Program-made: the position numbers and the translations under genes | Assembly: GCF_000152985.1 (NCBI RefSeq) | Contig: NZ_CH672395.1 | Span: 1,340,567-1,404,566 of the forward strand | Origin: Leeuwenhoekiella blandensis MED217 | GTDB taxonomy: Bacteria > Bacteroidota > Bacteroidia > Flavobacteriales > Flavobacteriaceae | Length of the DNA stretch: 64,000 nucleotides | Direction of reading: 5' to 3' | Part shown: piece after piece, positions 10,169 through 18,322 of the stretch | How positions within the stretch are numbered: position 1 is the stretch's first letter | Layout: every line of letters starts with the position of its first letter | The notes under the pieces: generated by a model | Seen by the model: the letters and a program-made list of their open reading frames with translations, nothing else | What the model was told of the DNA's origin: nothing | Databases searched by the model: none

Positions 10169-11347
10169 ATGAAAAGACTAAGTTTTATTCTAACTCTTAT
10201 AATGGTAAGCATGCTTTTTTCGTGTAAGAATTCCAAAGAGGATTCTAAGGAGGTTGCGCTCAATACTAACGATACAATTTCTGAAAATACCAGAGCAATC
10301 TGGTCTCAAGAAGAGGCCAACGCGTGGTACGCTAAGCAACCTTGGCTTGTAGGTGCTAATTTCAATCCGAGTAATGCCATAAATCAATTAGAAATGTGGC
10401 AAGAAGAGAGTTTTGATCCAGAGCGTATTGACGAAGAATTAGGCTGGGCTGAAGATATTGGAATGAATACCATGCGGGTTTATTTACATGACCTACTACA
10501 TAAAAGCGATAAGGAGGGCTTGTATAATCGTATGAATGAATTTTTAAAGATAGCGGATAGTCACGGTATTAAACCGTTATTTGTTCTATTTGATTCGTGC
10601 TGGGATCCTTTTCCAAAGGTAGGGGAACAACGAGCTCCCAAGCCACACGTTCATAACTCTGGGTGGGTACAAAGTCCTGGGCAGGAAGTGTTGAAAGATA
10701 GTACACAATACGGCAGATTAGAGTTATATGTAAAAGAAACCATAGGAGCATTTAGAACAGACGATCGCATTTTAGGTTGGGATATTTGGAATGAGCCAGA
10801 TAATATGACTGGGCCTTCCTATGAAGCAATAGAAATTCCAAACAAAGCAGAGTTGATAATGCCACTATTGGAAAAGGCATTTGGATGGGCACGATCTGTC
10901 AATCCGAAACAACCACTTACTTCGGGTTTATGGACGGGAGACTGGAGTGATCCCAAAACAATGAGTCCGTTTCATAAAATGCAATTGGAACAGTCGGATA
11001 TTATTACATTCCACAATTACGATGTACCTGCCGATTTTGAGAAAGACATTAAAAATCTACAGCGTTATGGCAAACCTATTTTATGTACAGAATATATGGC
11101 CAGACCTAACGGAAGTACCTTTGAAGGCTTTTTACCTATAGCTAAAAAGTACAATGTAGGAATGTATAATTGGGGCTTTGTAGATGGCAAAAGTCAAACT
11201 AAATATCCTTGGGATAGTTGGACGAAAACCTATACTTCGGAACCCAAAGAGTGGTTTCATGAAATTTTTCATACAGATGGAACACCTTATAGAAAAGCAG
11301 AGACTGATTTGATTACAGACCTTACTTCTGAAGTAAATGCGAAATAA
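10169..11347 (+). CDS. Clan GH-A-like glycoside hydrolase, lipoprotein (cellulase/xylanase-like)
   Basis: This is a probable glycan-cleaving enzyme with a TIM-barrel fold. The start at 10169 gives a lipoprotein signal ending in MLFSC (Cys19); an in-frame ATG at 10118 would put 17 extra residues before the signal and overlap the hairpin after susD. Two conserved acids fit a retaining mechanism: Glu209 in GWDIWNEPDN (acid/base) and Glu308 in LCTEYMARP (nucleophile). The block FVLFDSCWDPFPK followed by HNSGWVQSPG matches a group often annotated as 1,4-beta-xylanase or cellulase-like in Bacteroidota. Exact GH family and substrate are uncertain. It belongs to the susC/susD operon and would act at the cell surface or in the periplasm. 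Confidence 0.85.
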   Translation: MKRLSFILTLIMVSMLFSCKNSKEDSKEVALNTNDTISENTRAIWSQEEANAWYAKQPWLVGANFNPSNAINQLEMWQEESFDPERIDEELGWAEDIGMNTMRVYLHDLLHKSDKEGLYNRMNEFLKIADSHGIKPLFVLFDSCWDPFPKVGEQRAPKPHVHNSGWVQSPGQEVLKDSTQYGRLELYVKETIGAFRTDDRILGWDIWNEPDNMTGPSYEAIEIPNKAELIMPLLEKAFGWARSVNPKQPLTSGLWTGDWSDPKTMSPFHKMQLEQSDIITFHNYDVPADFEKDIKNLQRYGKPILCTEYMARPNGSTFEGFLPIAKKYNVGMYNWGFVDGKSQTKYPWDSWTKTYTSEPKEWFHEIFHTDGTPYRKAETDLITDLTSEVNAK

Positions 11348-11356
11348 CAAAAACAT

Positions 11357-11384
11357 CCGTCATTTGGTAAATATTGAATGACGG
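11357..11384 (+). terminator. Rho-independent terminator inside the PUL
   Basis: CCGTCATT and AATGACGG form a perfect 8-bp stem with a 12-base loop, followed directly by TTTTTATTTT. It begins 9 bases after the glycosidase stop and ends 10 bases before the ATG of the next gene (11395), so it either ends the susC/susD transcript or attenuates the last two enzyme genes. Confidence 0.82.
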
Positions 11385-11394
11385 TTTTTATTTT

Positions 11395-13161
11395 ATGAAA
11401 AAATCACTTTTAATTACAATATGTCTTTTATTCGGGTTTTGTAATACTCAATGTGCTGCAGATCAATTATCAGACTCAGAGCAGATAGACCAACACAGTG
11501 ATTCAGAATCTGAAATATCAACACAAGAACCTGTAACTGGTATACGAATCGCCTGGGATGCTTCTACAAAAACACAGATATCTGAATTGGGAGATGTGGG
11601 CTATAATGGTTACGCTCGGGTGATTCAGTTGACCGATGGGGCATTGGTGGTAACGTATGAATCCCATGGAAAGATATTGGTTAAGAGGAGTACAGACTTA
11701 GGTCAAACTTGGTCTTCTCTCATAGTTGTGGCTGATTATAAAAATGGTGTATCCAATACTACTCCAGATCTTATTGAGTTGAAAAACGGAACGATTTTAC
11801 TTGCTTATAATCCTAGACCGGGAAATACAGCATCTGTAGATGAGCATTTTTCGATTAAAGTTATACAAAGTTCAGATGGCGGTAGGTCTTGGCATAATGA
11901 CCAAACGGTCTACACCGCTGATACCTTATTTGAAAATGGAGCCTGGGAACCTACTTTTTTACAACTGCCCAGTGGAGAAATTCAACTGTATTTTTCTAAT
12001 GAGAATATTTACAGAAATTCTAACGAGCAAAACATTTCGATATTACGGTCTACTGATAACGGATTATCTTGGACTTTAACTCCTGAGATCACTAGCTTTA
12101 GAAGTGGTCATCGTGACGGAATGCCAGCACCTATTTATTTAAAGGATACTGAAGAAATTGTATATGCCATTGAAGATAATGGTGATAATAATCAGTTCAA
12201 GCCATATATTATACGCAATACCTTGACTCAAAATTGGTCAACTTTCGTTAGCGCTAGCAGTCCTAACCGAAGTTACGCTTTACAAGATGCATTAGAGAAG
12301 GATGAATATGCAGGAGCTCCAGATCTTGTTCAATTGGCCAATGGCGAGGTACTGTTATCCTATCAAGGAACTGAAAACAGAGCAGGAACGGATTTGAATA
12401 ATGCTGAAATGCGTGTGGCGATAGGAAACAAAATTGCCCAAAATTTCAATAGAACAACATCTCCTTTTGTAATTCCTGAAAATAAATCTGCACTATGGAA
12501 TAGTATCACCGTTTTAGAAGACGGAACGGTTCTAGCATTAACTACTACCAATGCCTTTTCCTCTGCGAATAACTCCGAAGTGTGGATGATTAAAGGATAT
12601 GTAATTCCGCAACTGCGAGCAGAACGTGCAACGATTAATATTGACGGAGCCCAAACTGAAGATATTTGGGAACATAATTTTCCATTATTTGTTGGACATA
12701 TGGGGGATACGCAGTTGCGTGGAACTGTTTCGGCAGATTCTAATAATTTATATATTCTTACACGGACCACAAATAATCAGGGTGCTTCTACAATTGCAAC
12801 ACAAAATAATGCAAACGGGACAATCCTATATTTAGATCCTCAGGCTCAAAATAAGCTAAGACCTGATGCGGGAATCTTTAAAATCCAAATATCGGTCAAA
12901 GGTGAAGTGGCTATTTATGAAGGAGCTGCCGGAAATTGGGATCAGATTGAAGCACCACAATTACAAGTTGCTGTAGCCGAAAATGAGGGGGTTATACAAG
13001 AAATTGCAATTCCTTGGGAGGTTTTGCATCATCGATTTCAAGTCGACACGGAGTTAGGGTTTAGTATTGCTTTAATAGAACGCGGGGAGGCGAATTATAC
13101 TGAAATGCTATCTACTACAAATGGTGATGAACCATATACGTGGTTGCGTTTAAAGATTTAA
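11395..13161 (+). CDS. Sialidase-fold (BNR/Asp-box) glycoside hydrolase with C-terminal CBM9-like domain
   Basis: This 588-residue exported protein has a six-bladed-propeller signature. Three Asp-box motifs of the form S-x-D-x-G-x-x-W occur near residues 99 (STDLGQTW), 160 (SSDGGRSW) and 219 (STDNGLSW). After about residue 405 a separate beta-rich domain begins with a segment containing INIDGAQTEDIW and resembles family-9-like carbohydrate-binding modules fused to PUL enzymes. Sialidase-fold enzymes include exo-sialidases (GH33) and exo-arabinanases (GH93). The GH43 gene next door makes an arabinan-type role as plausible as sialidase. The start at 11395 is chosen because an upstream ATG (11374) lies within the terminator loop. 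The signal peptide holds two cysteines (16, 20), but neither sits in a good lipobox. Confidence 0.82.
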   Translation: MKKSLLITICLLFGFCNTQCAADQLSDSEQIDQHSDSESEISTQEPVTGIRIAWDASTKTQISELGDVGYNGYARVIQLTDGALVVTYESHGKILVKRSTDLGQTWSSLIVVADYKNGVSNTTPDLIELKNGTILLAYNPRPGNTASVDEHFSIKVIQSSDGGRSWHNDQTVYTADTLFENGAWEPTFLQLPSGEIQLYFSNENIYRNSNEQNISILRSTDNGLSWTLTPEITSFRSGHRDGMPAPIYLKDTEEIVYAIEDNGDNNQFKPYIIRNTLTQNWSTFVSASSPNRSYALQDALEKDEYAGAPDLVQLANGEVLLSYQGTENRAGTDLNNAEMRVAIGNKIAQNFNRTTSPFVIPENKSALWNSITVLEDGTVLALTTTNAFSSANNSEVWMIKGYVIPQLRAERATINIDGAQTEDIWEHNFPLFVGHMGDTQLRGTVSADSNNLYILTRTTNNQGASTIATQNNANGTILYLDPQAQNKLRPDAGIFKIQISVKGEVAIYEGAAGNWDQIEAPQLQVAVAENEGVIQEIAIPWEVLHHRFQVDTELGFSIALIERGEANYTEMLSTTNGDEPYTWLRLKI

Positions 13162-13204
13162 GAAAATAAGATAAAGGACGAGTTTAATGCTAAACTGAAA
13201 AATT

Positions 13205-14152
13205 ATGCAATTATACATTTTATATTTCCTGATTCTGTTAGGAGGTTTAAGATTAGGGGCACAAAGCCAAAGAGATGATGTAATCTATCTGGCAGATCCT
13301 ACAGTTTTTGAAGATGAGGGTATGTATTATTTATATGGTACAAAAGGCGATAATACTATAAAGGGTTCCGGTTTTTTAGTATATACTTCTAAAGATCTTA
13401 AACACTGGGAAGGCCCAGTAGGATCATCTGATGGTTTTGCGCTAAAAAAAGGCGATGCTTATGGAAATAAAGGCTTTTGGGCTCCGCAAATATTTAAACA
13501 TAAAGCCAAATATTATATGGCTTACACCGCAAATGAAAACATAGCAATAGCAACAAGTGACAGTCCTTTAGGGCCATTTGTAAACGATAACAAAGCATTG
13601 GAAGCTCCCGTTCGGCAGATTGATCCTTATGTATTTTTTGATGAGGATAAGGTGTATTTATATCACGTGCGGCTTCAAGAAGGTAACCGTATTTTTGTTG
13701 CCGAGATGAACGCAGATCTCAAAAGCATAAAGCCGGAAACGTTGCGAGAATGTATCAATGCAGAAGAGACATGGGAAAATACTGCAAATGCAGATTGGCC
13801 TGTTGCCGAAGGACCTACGGTTTTCAAAAAAGATGCACTGTATTACTTGTTATACTCTGCTAATGATTACAGAAATCCAGATTATGCAGTCGGCTATGCT
13901 ATAAGTAGGACTCCGTTAGGACCTTGGGAAAAAATGAAAACAAATCCATTGATCTCGAAATTAGATAGTAACGCTGGTACAGGCCACGGGGACCTTTTTT
14001 ATGATAAAAGAGGTAGAATGAAATATGTTTTACATACACATTTATCAAATGTGGAAGTCGGTCCACGTAAAACGGCAATACTTGAATTAAGTTTAAAAAA
14101 TCAAAAGCTAAGCGTAAAAAATAATAGTTTCTATTTTGTCGAAAAGCAATAG
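13205..14152 (+). CDS. Glycoside hydrolase family 43 protein
   Basis: This 315-residue secreted enzyme has a five-bladed propeller fold. The signal peptide ends near Ala19, before Gln20. The three acids expected of GH43 are in place: Asp31 in LADPTVF (general base), Asp140 in IDPYVF (pKa modulator) and Glu202 in VAEGPTVF (general acid). FWAPQIF and GTGHGDLFYD are also typical. GH43 members act on arabinan, arabinoxylan, xylo-oligosaccharides and related glycans, usually removing alpha-L-arabinofuranose or beta-D-xylose. Which applies here cannot be decided. It is the last gene of the PUL, 43 bp after the sialidase-fold gene and probably on its transcript. The length indicates a single catalytic domain without a carbohydrate-binding module. 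Confidence 0.92.
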   Translation: MQLYILYFLILLGGLRLGAQSQRDDVIYLADPTVFEDEGMYYLYGTKGDNTIKGSGFLVYTSKDLKHWEGPVGSSDGFALKKGDAYGNKGFWAPQIFKHKAKYYMAYTANENIAIATSDSPLGPFVNDNKALEAPVRQIDPYVFFDEDKVYLYHVRLQEGNRIFVAEMNADLKSIKPETLRECINAEETWENTANADWPVAEGPTVFKKDALYYLLYSANDYRNPDYAVGYAISRTPLGPWEKMKTNPLISKLDSNAGTGHGDLFYDKRGRMKYVLHTHLSNVEVGPRKTAILELSLKNQKLSVKNNSFYFVEKQ

Positions 14153-14476
14153 TTCTATAGCTTAAGAATATATCGGTCTACGAAGTTTGGAGGTACAGTT
14201 TCATTCTCATAGATCTTTGAAAATAATGGGAGACTTTTATATCATATGGTCTAAGGCTTAAGATGTTCAAAATCATTATATTGATGTGCGAAATAAATTA
14301 AGTTAGGGTATTAAGGATACGCAGTTTAGTCGAGATGTTAAAAGGAGATAAAGAAAATTACACATAATATTCTTCTAAGAAAGGTAAGCTAGAACCACTG
14401 TATAATTTTTTCTTTCGGAAAGGCCTTCACAAAAGACAGGTCTTTTTGAAAGAAATATTAATTACAATTACACTTC
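14153..14476. other. 324-bp junction between the PUL and the mobile element
   Basis: No gene is visible. The left end of the integrated element should lie here or just beyond. An imperfect hairpin (14410-14454) sits close to the 3' end of the element's last gene. I compared this stretch by eye with 20090-20230 at the other end and found no convincing direct repeat, so the att site is not assigned. Confidence 0.5.
14410..14454. terminator. Imperfect long hairpin at the left side of the mobile element
   Basis: TTCTTTC pairs with GAAAGAA (7 bp) and, further in, AAAGGCCT pairs with AGGTCTTT with one G-U pair. The structure lies 23 bases beyond the stop of the element's last minus-strand gene. 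Neither side has a strong T tract, so it may be a weak terminator or an end structure of the element. Confidence 0.4.
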
Positions 14477-14791
14477 TTAGCGCAGCAACAGAAAGATAAT
14501 ACAAAATGCTTGTGAAAGAAAAAGTAGCAGGGCTAAGATTACAAGCCAGTTTGGGATCGTTATTGTATGCTTGATCTTTCTTAATAGTTCCTTGCGATTT
14601 TCCTGATGCGAGATTTGATCCAATTCCAATTTTCTAAGGTGCGTTTCGACTATCTTTTCAATTTGGGTACTATCTGCATGTATGGAGGTGCTCTTAAGAC
14701 TTTGTTCAATCCGTTCTAAGCGATTGACCTCTTGTTTGAAGGTATGCAATTCTTCAACCAGGAGTTCTGATAGGTGTTCTAATTTAGTCAT
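14477..14791 (-). CDS. Small coiled-coil protein with C-terminal membrane anchor, mobilization operon
   Basis: This 104-residue protein is not assigned to a named family. Residues about 1-78 are charged and helical (LEHLSELLVEELHTF, then VNRLERIEQSL), consistent with a coiled coil. Residues about 81-103 are hydrophobic and form one membrane segment near the C terminus. Its ATG overlaps the relaxase stop by 4 bp (ATGA), so the two are translationally coupled. This implies a role in mobilization, for example bringing the relaxosome to the membrane or to a helper coupling protein. That role is inferred from position. Small proteins with this layout often follow relaxase genes in Bacteroidota elements. 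Confidence 0.75.
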   Translation of the reverse strand: MTKLEHLSELLVEELHTFKQEVNRLERIEQSLKSTSIHADSTQIEKIVETHLRKLELDQISHQENRKELLRKIKHTITIPNWLVILALLLFLSQAFCIIFLLLR

Positions 14792-15612
14792 ATTCCAATT
14801 CCTTTATCGATTACTAGTTTTAATACTTTCTTAGCCACAGCTTTGGCCAGGCTTGGTGCAATAGGTATGCTTCCTCCGGATAACACAACAGCTTTGGCGC
14901 GGTTGATGGATTTAAGCAAATTACTGGCCGACATTGAGCGATGCACTTCACTTCCTTTAATGTTTTGACCTTTGTATTCAAAACGAAACCCCTGCAGCTG
15001 TTTGGATTTATTGATCACCGGGATCACGGTAATGTACTGCTTTTGCATGCGATTGATGTATGTCTGAAGATCTTTAGTGGAGCCTTGAATAGCCTGCTGA
15101 TGAATTTTATGAATTTCGGCTCGCGTCTGTGCTAAGGCTTTATTTTTCTCAAGCTGAACGTCCTGCACGGTTTGAATACCCATTTGCTTTGCGGTCCGCT
15201 CAGCAGCCCACTGACTTTGCTTTCCAATAAAACTATCAGTATAAGCCTTACCCTTTAGATCGATACGATTCACATAGAGATGCACATGAGTATGTGCTTT
15301 GTCCCGATGTACATACGCGACTGCCTGGCGCTCTTGTAATTTCATATATTGAATAAAGGTTTTAGTGAGTTTACCTAAATCCTCGATGTTCATTTGAGCT
15401 CCATCGGTTACCGTTGGACTTAGAACAAAACTCAACGTGTTACGCTCACAATTTTGATTTAGCGCTTGCACGGCTTTAAATTCTTGGGTGATCTCTTCAG
15501 CAGTATCGCCTACTACTAGATCGCTATATACCAATTCTGTTTGTTTGTCTGGGTTATTACCGTAGCGCAACGCGCCAAGGGTACTGGATATAGCACTGCC
15601 TTTACCAATCAT
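14788..15612 (-). CDS. mobA: MobA-type relaxase (MOBP / VirD2-like nuclease)
   Basis: This 274-residue relaxase would nick the element at oriT and lead the single strand into a recipient cell. The metal-binding three-His motif is clear at His107, His109 and His111 in HTHVHLYVNR. The N terminus contains LGALRYGN, where Tyr17 is the likely catalytic tyrosine. The protein is short and holds only the nuclease domain, as usual for mobilizable elements in Bacteroidota. It overlaps mobC by 4 bp upstream and the small membrane protein by 4 bp downstream, making one operon. The oriT candidate lies upstream of mobC. MOBP-type assignment rests on the HxHxH...N pattern and the oriT form. Confidence 0.92.
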   Translation of the reverse strand: MIGKGSAISSTLGALRYGNNPDKQTELVYSDLVVGDTAEEITQEFKAVQALNQNCERNTLSFVLSPTVTDGAQMNIEDLGKLTKTFIQYMKLQERQAVAYVHRDKAHTHVHLYVNRIDLKGKAYTDSFIGKQSQWAAERTAKQMGIQTVQDVQLEKNKALAQTRAEIHKIHQQAIQGSTKDLQTYINRMQKQYITVIPVINKSKQLQGFRFEYKGQNIKGSEVHRSMSASNLLKSINRAKAVVLSGGSIPIAPSLAKAVAKKVLKLVIDKGIGI

Positions 15613-15905
15613 TTCATTATGGTTTTTAAATGTTTCTTGATTTCTTCGGCTACCTGAATGACTTCCTCACTAAGTTTTGGATTACCTTTTTTATACATAT
15701 TCCCGATGCGTTTAAAATTGTTGTGATATTTCACCAGCATTTTATAGGTATGAATATGTTCTTCATTCATCCGCTCGGTGATCTGTTGCTCCAACAAACT
15801 TCTTCTGCAAAAAGCACTCAGGCTCAAGCCTGCAGCTTTTGCTTTTACCTGCAGCAATTTTTTCTCATACACGCTACATCTGAATTTGATAAGTGCTCGT
15901 TTCAT
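15609..15905 (-). CDS. mobC: Mobilization accessory protein MobC
   Basis: This 98-residue relaxosome protein binds oriT DNA and helps the relaxase. MKRALIKFRCSVYEKK and AGLSLSAFCRRSLL match the ribbon-helix-helix-like N terminus of MobC proteins in Bacteroidota, with a helical C terminus. The start is set at the ATG at 15905; a GTG at 15962 in the same frame would run through the oriT hairpin and add an unrelated N terminus. The stop overlaps the relaxase ATG by 4 bp. The probable oriT lies immediately upstream, so MobC could also control its own operon. Confidence 0.9.
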   Translation of the reverse strand: MKRALIKFRCSVYEKKLLQVKAKAAGLSLSAFCRRSLLEQQITERMNEEHIHTYKMLVKYHNNFKRIGNMYKKGNPKLSEEVIQVAEEIKKHLKTIMK

Positions 15906-15991
15906 CGTTTGTTTTTTTCTTTGCAACCATCGGGAGCAAAGCAAGATTGTGGCCACAGCCACACATCTTGCCCTGCTTCCCAGAAATCAGT
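15906..15991. other. Candidate oriT with hairpin (15941-15971)
   Basis: The 86 bases between the primase stop and the mobC start hold a near-perfect hairpin. GCAAGATTGTGGC (15941-15953) pairs with the segment at 15958-15971 with one bulged base around a 4-base loop (CACA). The outer edge of the right arm reads ATCTTG then CCC, close to the MOBP nick consensus YATCCTG/Y. Hairpin, nick-like sequence and position next to mobC/mobA match oriT organisation. The nick would be at or near 15970/15971. This is inference; no transfer data are available. Confidence 0.65.
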
Positions 15992-16846
15992 TTAATGCGT
16001 TTTCATCAGCCAGGCATTGAGGTCCTTTTCCGCTTTATAGAAACAGGATTTATCAATACACGTAGCATTGTTGTTCAGAAAGAATGAGGTTGTTTTTCTT
16101 CCGGCTTTATCCTGATCGAGATACAATTCAACAGTCGTGTAGGTGTCAAAATAGGGAAGTGCTTTTTCAGTAAAAGCAATGGAGTTTAAAATCAGAAAAT
16201 CAGCTTTCCGTTTTAAGTTTGGAAAAAGTGTAACCAGAGATAACAGATCAAACATTCCCTCAATGACAATTAGTTTTTGAGATTCATTAGTGATCCATCG
16301 CAAGTCCTTTGGGGAGCTTGATGCTTTAAAATATTTATTTCTCAGATCCCATCCTCCGGAATTGTTTTTTAGACCAATTGAAAAACCGTACTTCTCTTTT
16401 ATGGTATAATGCACTTCTTTGCAAAACCCCTGCGCTACAACCGGACTAATTTTTCGATTTTTCAAATAGGTTAATAATGCCGGATGTTGAATCGGTTTTA
16501 CCTGTCTGATTACAATTCCAGATCGGTTTACTTTCAGTATTCGTGCTTTTGGAAGCGCATAGCTTCCGGTATTGACTTGAGCTAAAATTGCTAAAGCTTC
16601 ACGTACAGCTATATTCTGAAGCTCACAAATAAGATCGATGCAGTTGCCGCCTTTACCCAGTCCGTGATCGTACCAGCAGTTTAATTTCTTTGAAACTTTA
16701 AAGGAGGCTTGGGTTTCTGACCGCAGGGGACTCAGAAACCAAGCTTCCTTTTCCGTATTGCGAGTGGGAAGGTGCCCTAAAAATGCCAGCGCCTTAACGA
16801 TGGATATTTTTCGGGCTTGTTCACACGATAGTTTTTCTTTTTTCAT
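15992..16846 (-). CDS. Toprim-domain DNA primase of the mobile element
   Basis: This 284-residue protein resembles the short plasmid and IME primases. The N-terminal half has a CHC2-like zinc region (WFLSPLRSE, then CWYDHGLGKGGNCIDL). The C-terminal half is a Toprim domain with the catalytic Glu in KLIVIEGMFDLLS and the metal-binding DxD in LYLDQDKAG. It would make primers for replication of the excised or transferred element. The start is placed at the ATG at 16846; an in-frame TTG at 16888 is possible but would extend into the TGATGA array. The neighbouring helicase upstream completes a replication module. The gene ends 86 bp before mobC, leaving room for oriT. Confidence 0.88.
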   Translation of the reverse strand: MKKEKLSCEQARKISIVKALAFLGHLPTRNTEKEAWFLSPLRSETQASFKVSKKLNCWYDHGLGKGGNCIDLICELQNIAVREALAILAQVNTGSYALPKARILKVNRSGIVIRQVKPIQHPALLTYLKNRKISPVVAQGFCKEVHYTIKEKYGFSIGLKNNSGGWDLRNKYFKASSSPKDLRWITNESQKLIVIEGMFDLLSLVTLFPNLKRKADFLILNSIAFTEKALPYFDTYTTVELYLDQDKAGRKTTSFFLNNNATCIDKSCFYKAEKDLNAWLMKTH

Positions 16847-16871
16847 CTGCACTCTAGTTTTAGAAATAAAA

Positions 16872-17020
16872 TGATGATTTGATGACAAACCCTCTTAGAC
16901 CTTGTAAACATTGGCTTTATCGTGTCATCAAAAATTCATCGTTTCATCATTTTTGATTTTTTAAGCTTAATTTTTGTCATCATTTATTTTTTTGATGACA
17001 GTTTGATGATAAAATGATGA
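16872..17020. repeat. Iteron-like array of TGATGA / TCATCA motifs
   Basis: Eight copies of TGATGA or its complement lie in 149 bp between primase and helicase genes: plus-strand reading at 16872, 16880, 16993, 17004 and 17015, complement at 16925, 16944 and 16977. A ninth copy is inside the helicase 3' end at 17069. The last three of the plus-reading set are exactly 11 bp apart. The longer form TTTGATGACA occurs at 16878 and 16991 and, inverted, at 16923. Position within a replication module suggests a replication origin or an operator for the primase. Confidence 0.7.
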
Positions 17021-17025
17021 CAGCT

Positions 17026-18258
17026 TCAGCCCTTATAAACAGTGGGCTCACCTTCATCTGTCATCGTCTCATCAAAATTTTGGATCAGAAATTCCTTTTT
17101 TACGGTAAAATAGCGGCCTTTTGCCTCAATTAGGGTGATGGTACCATCAGACCAAATCACAAATTTTCGATACTGATTGGAGTTGGGTTGATTGGTAAGG
17201 TTCCAGTCCACTTTTAATAATCTGCGCAGCTGAGTAAGATCTGTCTTTACTCGAGTTTTGTTCAAAGCATTCAAAGCATCCAGCGGACAAAAATCCACTT
17301 CCTCCAAATCAAATTTTTCAATGACTCCCATCAGGATACTGGCCAACTCTTTTTCTACGCGGTTCCTATTATTTTTTACAAGCTTGGTAAGCGCAGCGGT
17401 TTTAATCTGCCCAGGAGTAAACCACATACGCGTCTGATGGGGTGTGCTTAGTTTGCGATTGAATAGGAAATAAAGAAATGCCGGAATCTCCGCGATCAGA
17501 TGTTCCAAAAAGTTTGTGCTTTCTTTTTTAATAGAAGGCACCTTCAACACCCAAAAACGCGTTTCATTGGCATCGATCTTAATGAAGTTATCCTCGTTGT
17601 TACTGCAGAGAATAAACTTACCAAAGAATTCCACTTCGCGTTTATCTTTTCCTTTAGCCTCGAGCTTATTGATATTGGTGGTGCTAAGGTATTTGATGCG
17701 TTCGGTAAGCTCTTCTTTATTGAAGAGTACTTCATCAATACAGATTAGGAGTTTATTGGCCCAATCAGAATTGAACTGACTGCTAAAACTATCATTTGTA
17801 AGGTAGGTCAGGTTGTTCTCAAAAATAGATTTAAGCCATTTTAAAAAGGTGCTTTTCCCGGTGGAACGTTCTTTAGATACCAGACAAAGAATCGGTAGTA
17901 CTTGAACAGGTTTAGTGTAGAGCAGTTGTAGATAATCCAATCCCAATGCTAATTGCTTACCAAAGATGTGCTCAAGAAAACCAATAGTGGTTTCACAAGA
18001 ACCTTCAAGAGGTTCTTTGCTTAGTGGTGAATAGATATTATAGAAGCCTTTGTATTCCTGCTTAAAGTTAATATGATTTGGAATACAAGTAAACCCATCA
18101 TATTTGGGGATTTTTGTCAAATAGGCTTTACCGTGATCTTGTTTGATGGTCTCGATATTCCAATGCACAAGAAACTCATTGAAATGACCGGCAATAGTAG
18201 GAGCAGCCACCAACTTGTAATACGTTGTGCCCACCCTTTTATAAGGTATAGCTTTCAT
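17026..18258 (-). CDS. Superfamily-3-like replicative helicase / primase-helicase protein (DUF5906-type)
   Basis: This 410-residue protein matches the plasmid/phage P4-type helicase pattern. A Walker A motif with Lys135 lies in KERSTGKSTFLKW, a Walker B-like LLICIDEVLF follows, and a sensor-like FGKFILCSNNED comes after it. The C-terminal third (about 290-410) appears to be a winged-helix-like region ending in EGEPTVYKG. It would unwind the element's origin, working with the Toprim primase encoded next. A TGATGA array lies directly after its stop, and a terminator separates it from the HTH gene upstream. The exact family name is my best match; the ATPase assignment is solid. Confidence 0.85.
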   Translation of the reverse strand: MKAIPYKRVGTTYYKLVAAPTIAGHFNEFLVHWNIETIKQDHGKAYLTKIPKYDGFTCIPNHINFKQEYKGFYNIYSPLSKEPLEGSCETTIGFLEHIFGKQLALGLDYLQLLYTKPVQVLPILCLVSKERSTGKSTFLKWLKSIFENNLTYLTNDSFSSQFNSDWANKLLICIDEVLFNKEELTERIKYLSTTNINKLEAKGKDKREVEFFGKFILCSNNEDNFIKIDANETRFWVLKVPSIKKESTNFLEHLIAEIPAFLYFLFNRKLSTPHQTRMWFTPGQIKTAALTKLVKNNRNRVEKELASILMGVIEKFDLEEVDFCPLDALNALNKTRVKTDLTQLRRLLKVDWNLTNQPNSNQYRKFVIWSDGTITLIEAKGRYFTVKKEFLIQNFDETMTDEGEPTVYKG

Positions 18259-18283
18259 AATGAATAGTATTAATAATGAAAAG

Positions 18284-18312
18284 AACCCCTGATCCTTTTA
18301 GAATTAGGGGTT
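18284..18312 (-). terminator. Hairpin between the HTH gene and the helicase gene
   Basis: AACCCCT (18284-18290) and AGGGGTT (18306-18312) form a 7-bp stem with a 15-base loop. On the minus strand it is followed by CTTTTC, a weak T tract. It lies 11 bases after the stop of the excisionase-like gene, so that gene is probably a separate or attenuated unit. Confidence 0.6.
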
Positions 18313-18322
18313 TAGAGTAGCA

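Noticed and set aside
15905-15962. Longer MobC starting at GTG 15962
   Set aside because: The extra 19 residues run through the oriT hairpin and do not resemble MobC N termini.
16846-16888. Longer primase reading frame starting at TTG 16888
   Set aside because: It would extend into the TGATGA array, and the ATG at 16846 gives the expected N terminus.
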